Positions 62,906 through 64,000 of a stretch of 64,000 nucleotides of DNA are shown here, one piece after another. The notes beneath the pieces were generated by a model. It was not told the origin of the DNA. It saw nothing but the letters and a program-made list of their open reading frames with translations, and did no database searches. Numbering within the stretch: the stretch's first letter is position 1; every line of letters starts with the position of its first letter. The position numbers and the translations under genes are program-made. Source of the DNA: Pogonophryne albipinna (taxonomy: Eukaryota > Chordata > Actinopteri > Perciformes > Artedidraconidae); assembly GCA_028583405.1 (NCBI GenBank), contig JAPTMU010000050.1:310001-374000 (forward strand). The letters run 5' to 3'.

Positions 62906-63485
62906 CACATGTCATAGTCATAAAATCTATCACGTTTTGGGTTAATATTTCACCCATAAAACCTCAAGTGTTGGAACAAGCAGAAACAGAATACTTGTGT
63001 GAGTAATGTGGTAAAGTCAGAAGGATAAATGTGAATGTATGAAGAGCACAACGTTACGTTATGCAACAAGAGGAGATCATTTACTGTGTATGTTTTTTCT
63101 TGACCCTACACTTGTCCTGCTATACGCAAATAAACTGGTATGACCGTCAGATTTCCAAACATAAACGATCTGATACAACCATCCCCTTGTGCTATTTTAG
63201 GGAGTGTGCCAATTTAGAAACCTTGCCTGGATATTACAGAGGAAGGGGGGGGGGAACCTGTCACTGAAGTAACAAAGTAGGCTGGTCCCATCACAGACAC
63301 TGCGCTGAATTAAGCTCACAAACAACATCTCCCTGCAGCTCAAGCAAGTGTTTGTTTTCTCTAGTAACAACGAATTGTGTTTTCTTGATATCCCTCCAAC
63401 ATCCCAACAAAGAAAGAACATCATCTAAAGATCTTTCATCTTACATTTGAATGCTTACTGATAGTATTACTTTTACACTCTCTAA

Positions 63486-63848
63486 CGGCCCGTCCACACT
63501 ACAGCTTCGACAGCTTCAAAAACGGTTTCCAACGCGTCTGCCCATTCACTTTGAATGGGGTGACGTCACTTTTCGCCGAACTGCATTGTGGGAAGCAGAG
63601 CGGAGCTTTCCTGGCGTTTCAGGCATGGATGGTTTCAGGCTGCAAAAGTTGAGCAATGTTCAACTTTTGAAGCTTCTGAAGCTTTCGGTGGAAGCGTCAG
63701 CCAATCAAATCATATGCCAGTACAAGCTCTAGCCAATCAAACCGCTGCTTGTGTGTCAGGGGCGGGAGATTCATGTGATTGGTTGTTGTTCGAGCTTCAG
63801 ACACGCCCAGCGCCAAGCTTTTTTTGAAGCTGTAGTGTGGACGGGCCG
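63486..63848. mobile_element. Harbinger-like miniature element
   Basis: The terminal inverted repeats are cggcccgtccacactacagc and its exact inverted copy (about 23 bp). TAA occurs on both sides (63483-63485 and 63849-63851), matching the 3-bp TWA target of PIF/Harbinger elements. Internally several GAAGCTT words form smaller inverted pairs. It has no transposase. Confidence 0.82.
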
Positions 63849-64000
63849 TAAGGGTGCAACATGCCATTTTCATTCGATTTTTGGGTTTTTCTTGGGCTAT
63901 AAAATGATATAAAATCTGCAAATACACCTATCCATGTTGCTATAAAATAGAGAAATCAAGTCAATTCTCACATTTGAGAAGGTGGAACAAAAGCATGTTT

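Overview
The window looks like nuclear DNA of a bony fish, most likely a percomorph teleost. The coding exons are small and split by GT-AG introns, non-coding DNA is AT-rich, there are long CA/TG and TTC microsatellites, and short DNA transposons of fish type are very dense. No bacterial operons, rRNA, tRNA or CRISPR array was seen. Most short open frames in the window are chance or repeat-derived.

Four host genes can be supported, all on the minus strand. (1) An unrecognised 147-residue gene has coding exons at 20319-20999, a 5' non-coding exon near 21.3-21.4 kb and a 3' UTR reaching about 19.5 kb. (2) ckap2l, a mitotic spindle protein gene, has nine coding exons between 25548 and 40333 that rebuild a 741-residue frame with every splice phase matching. 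(3) il1b (interleukin-1 beta) has four coding exons between 41067 and 42842 (250 residues), a non-coding first exon, a TATA box, and an AU-rich 3' UTR. (4) The 3' end of a CNNM-family magnesium transporter gene (cnnm4-like) lies at 53157-61347 and continues beyond the right edge. The order il1b then ckap2l, on one strand and with about 0.37 kb between the il1b poly(A) signal and the ckap2l start codon, matches the mammalian CKAP2L-IL1A-IL1B neighbourhood, which supports naming the spindle gene ckap2l rather than ckap2.

The first 16 kb is an accessory, repeat-packed region. It holds a near-perfect 803-bp inverted repeat (434-2227), a LINE 3' end, a 45-bp minisatellite, an LTR-like tandem duplication, a broken SWIM/YqaJ gene, and a histone H3 tail that still has its RNA-processing stem-loop but carries a hAT insertion over its stop codon. 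A stack of nested transposons occupies 10.6-13.9 kb.

Across the window I could close eight non-autonomous hAT-type elements by matching an exact 8-bp target duplication on both sides. I also found a solo LTR with a 5-bp duplication, two TTAA-flanked miniature elements, one Harbinger-like element with a TAA duplication, one element with long terminal repeats and an imperfect 10-bp duplication, and a large 2.4-kb inverted-repeat element in ckap2l intron 1. No convincing new multi-gene system was found. The items most worth a second look are the unknown 147-residue gene, the 803-bp palindrome, the histone/Harbinger/hAT chimera, and a phase-preserving cassette exon in the CNNM gene.
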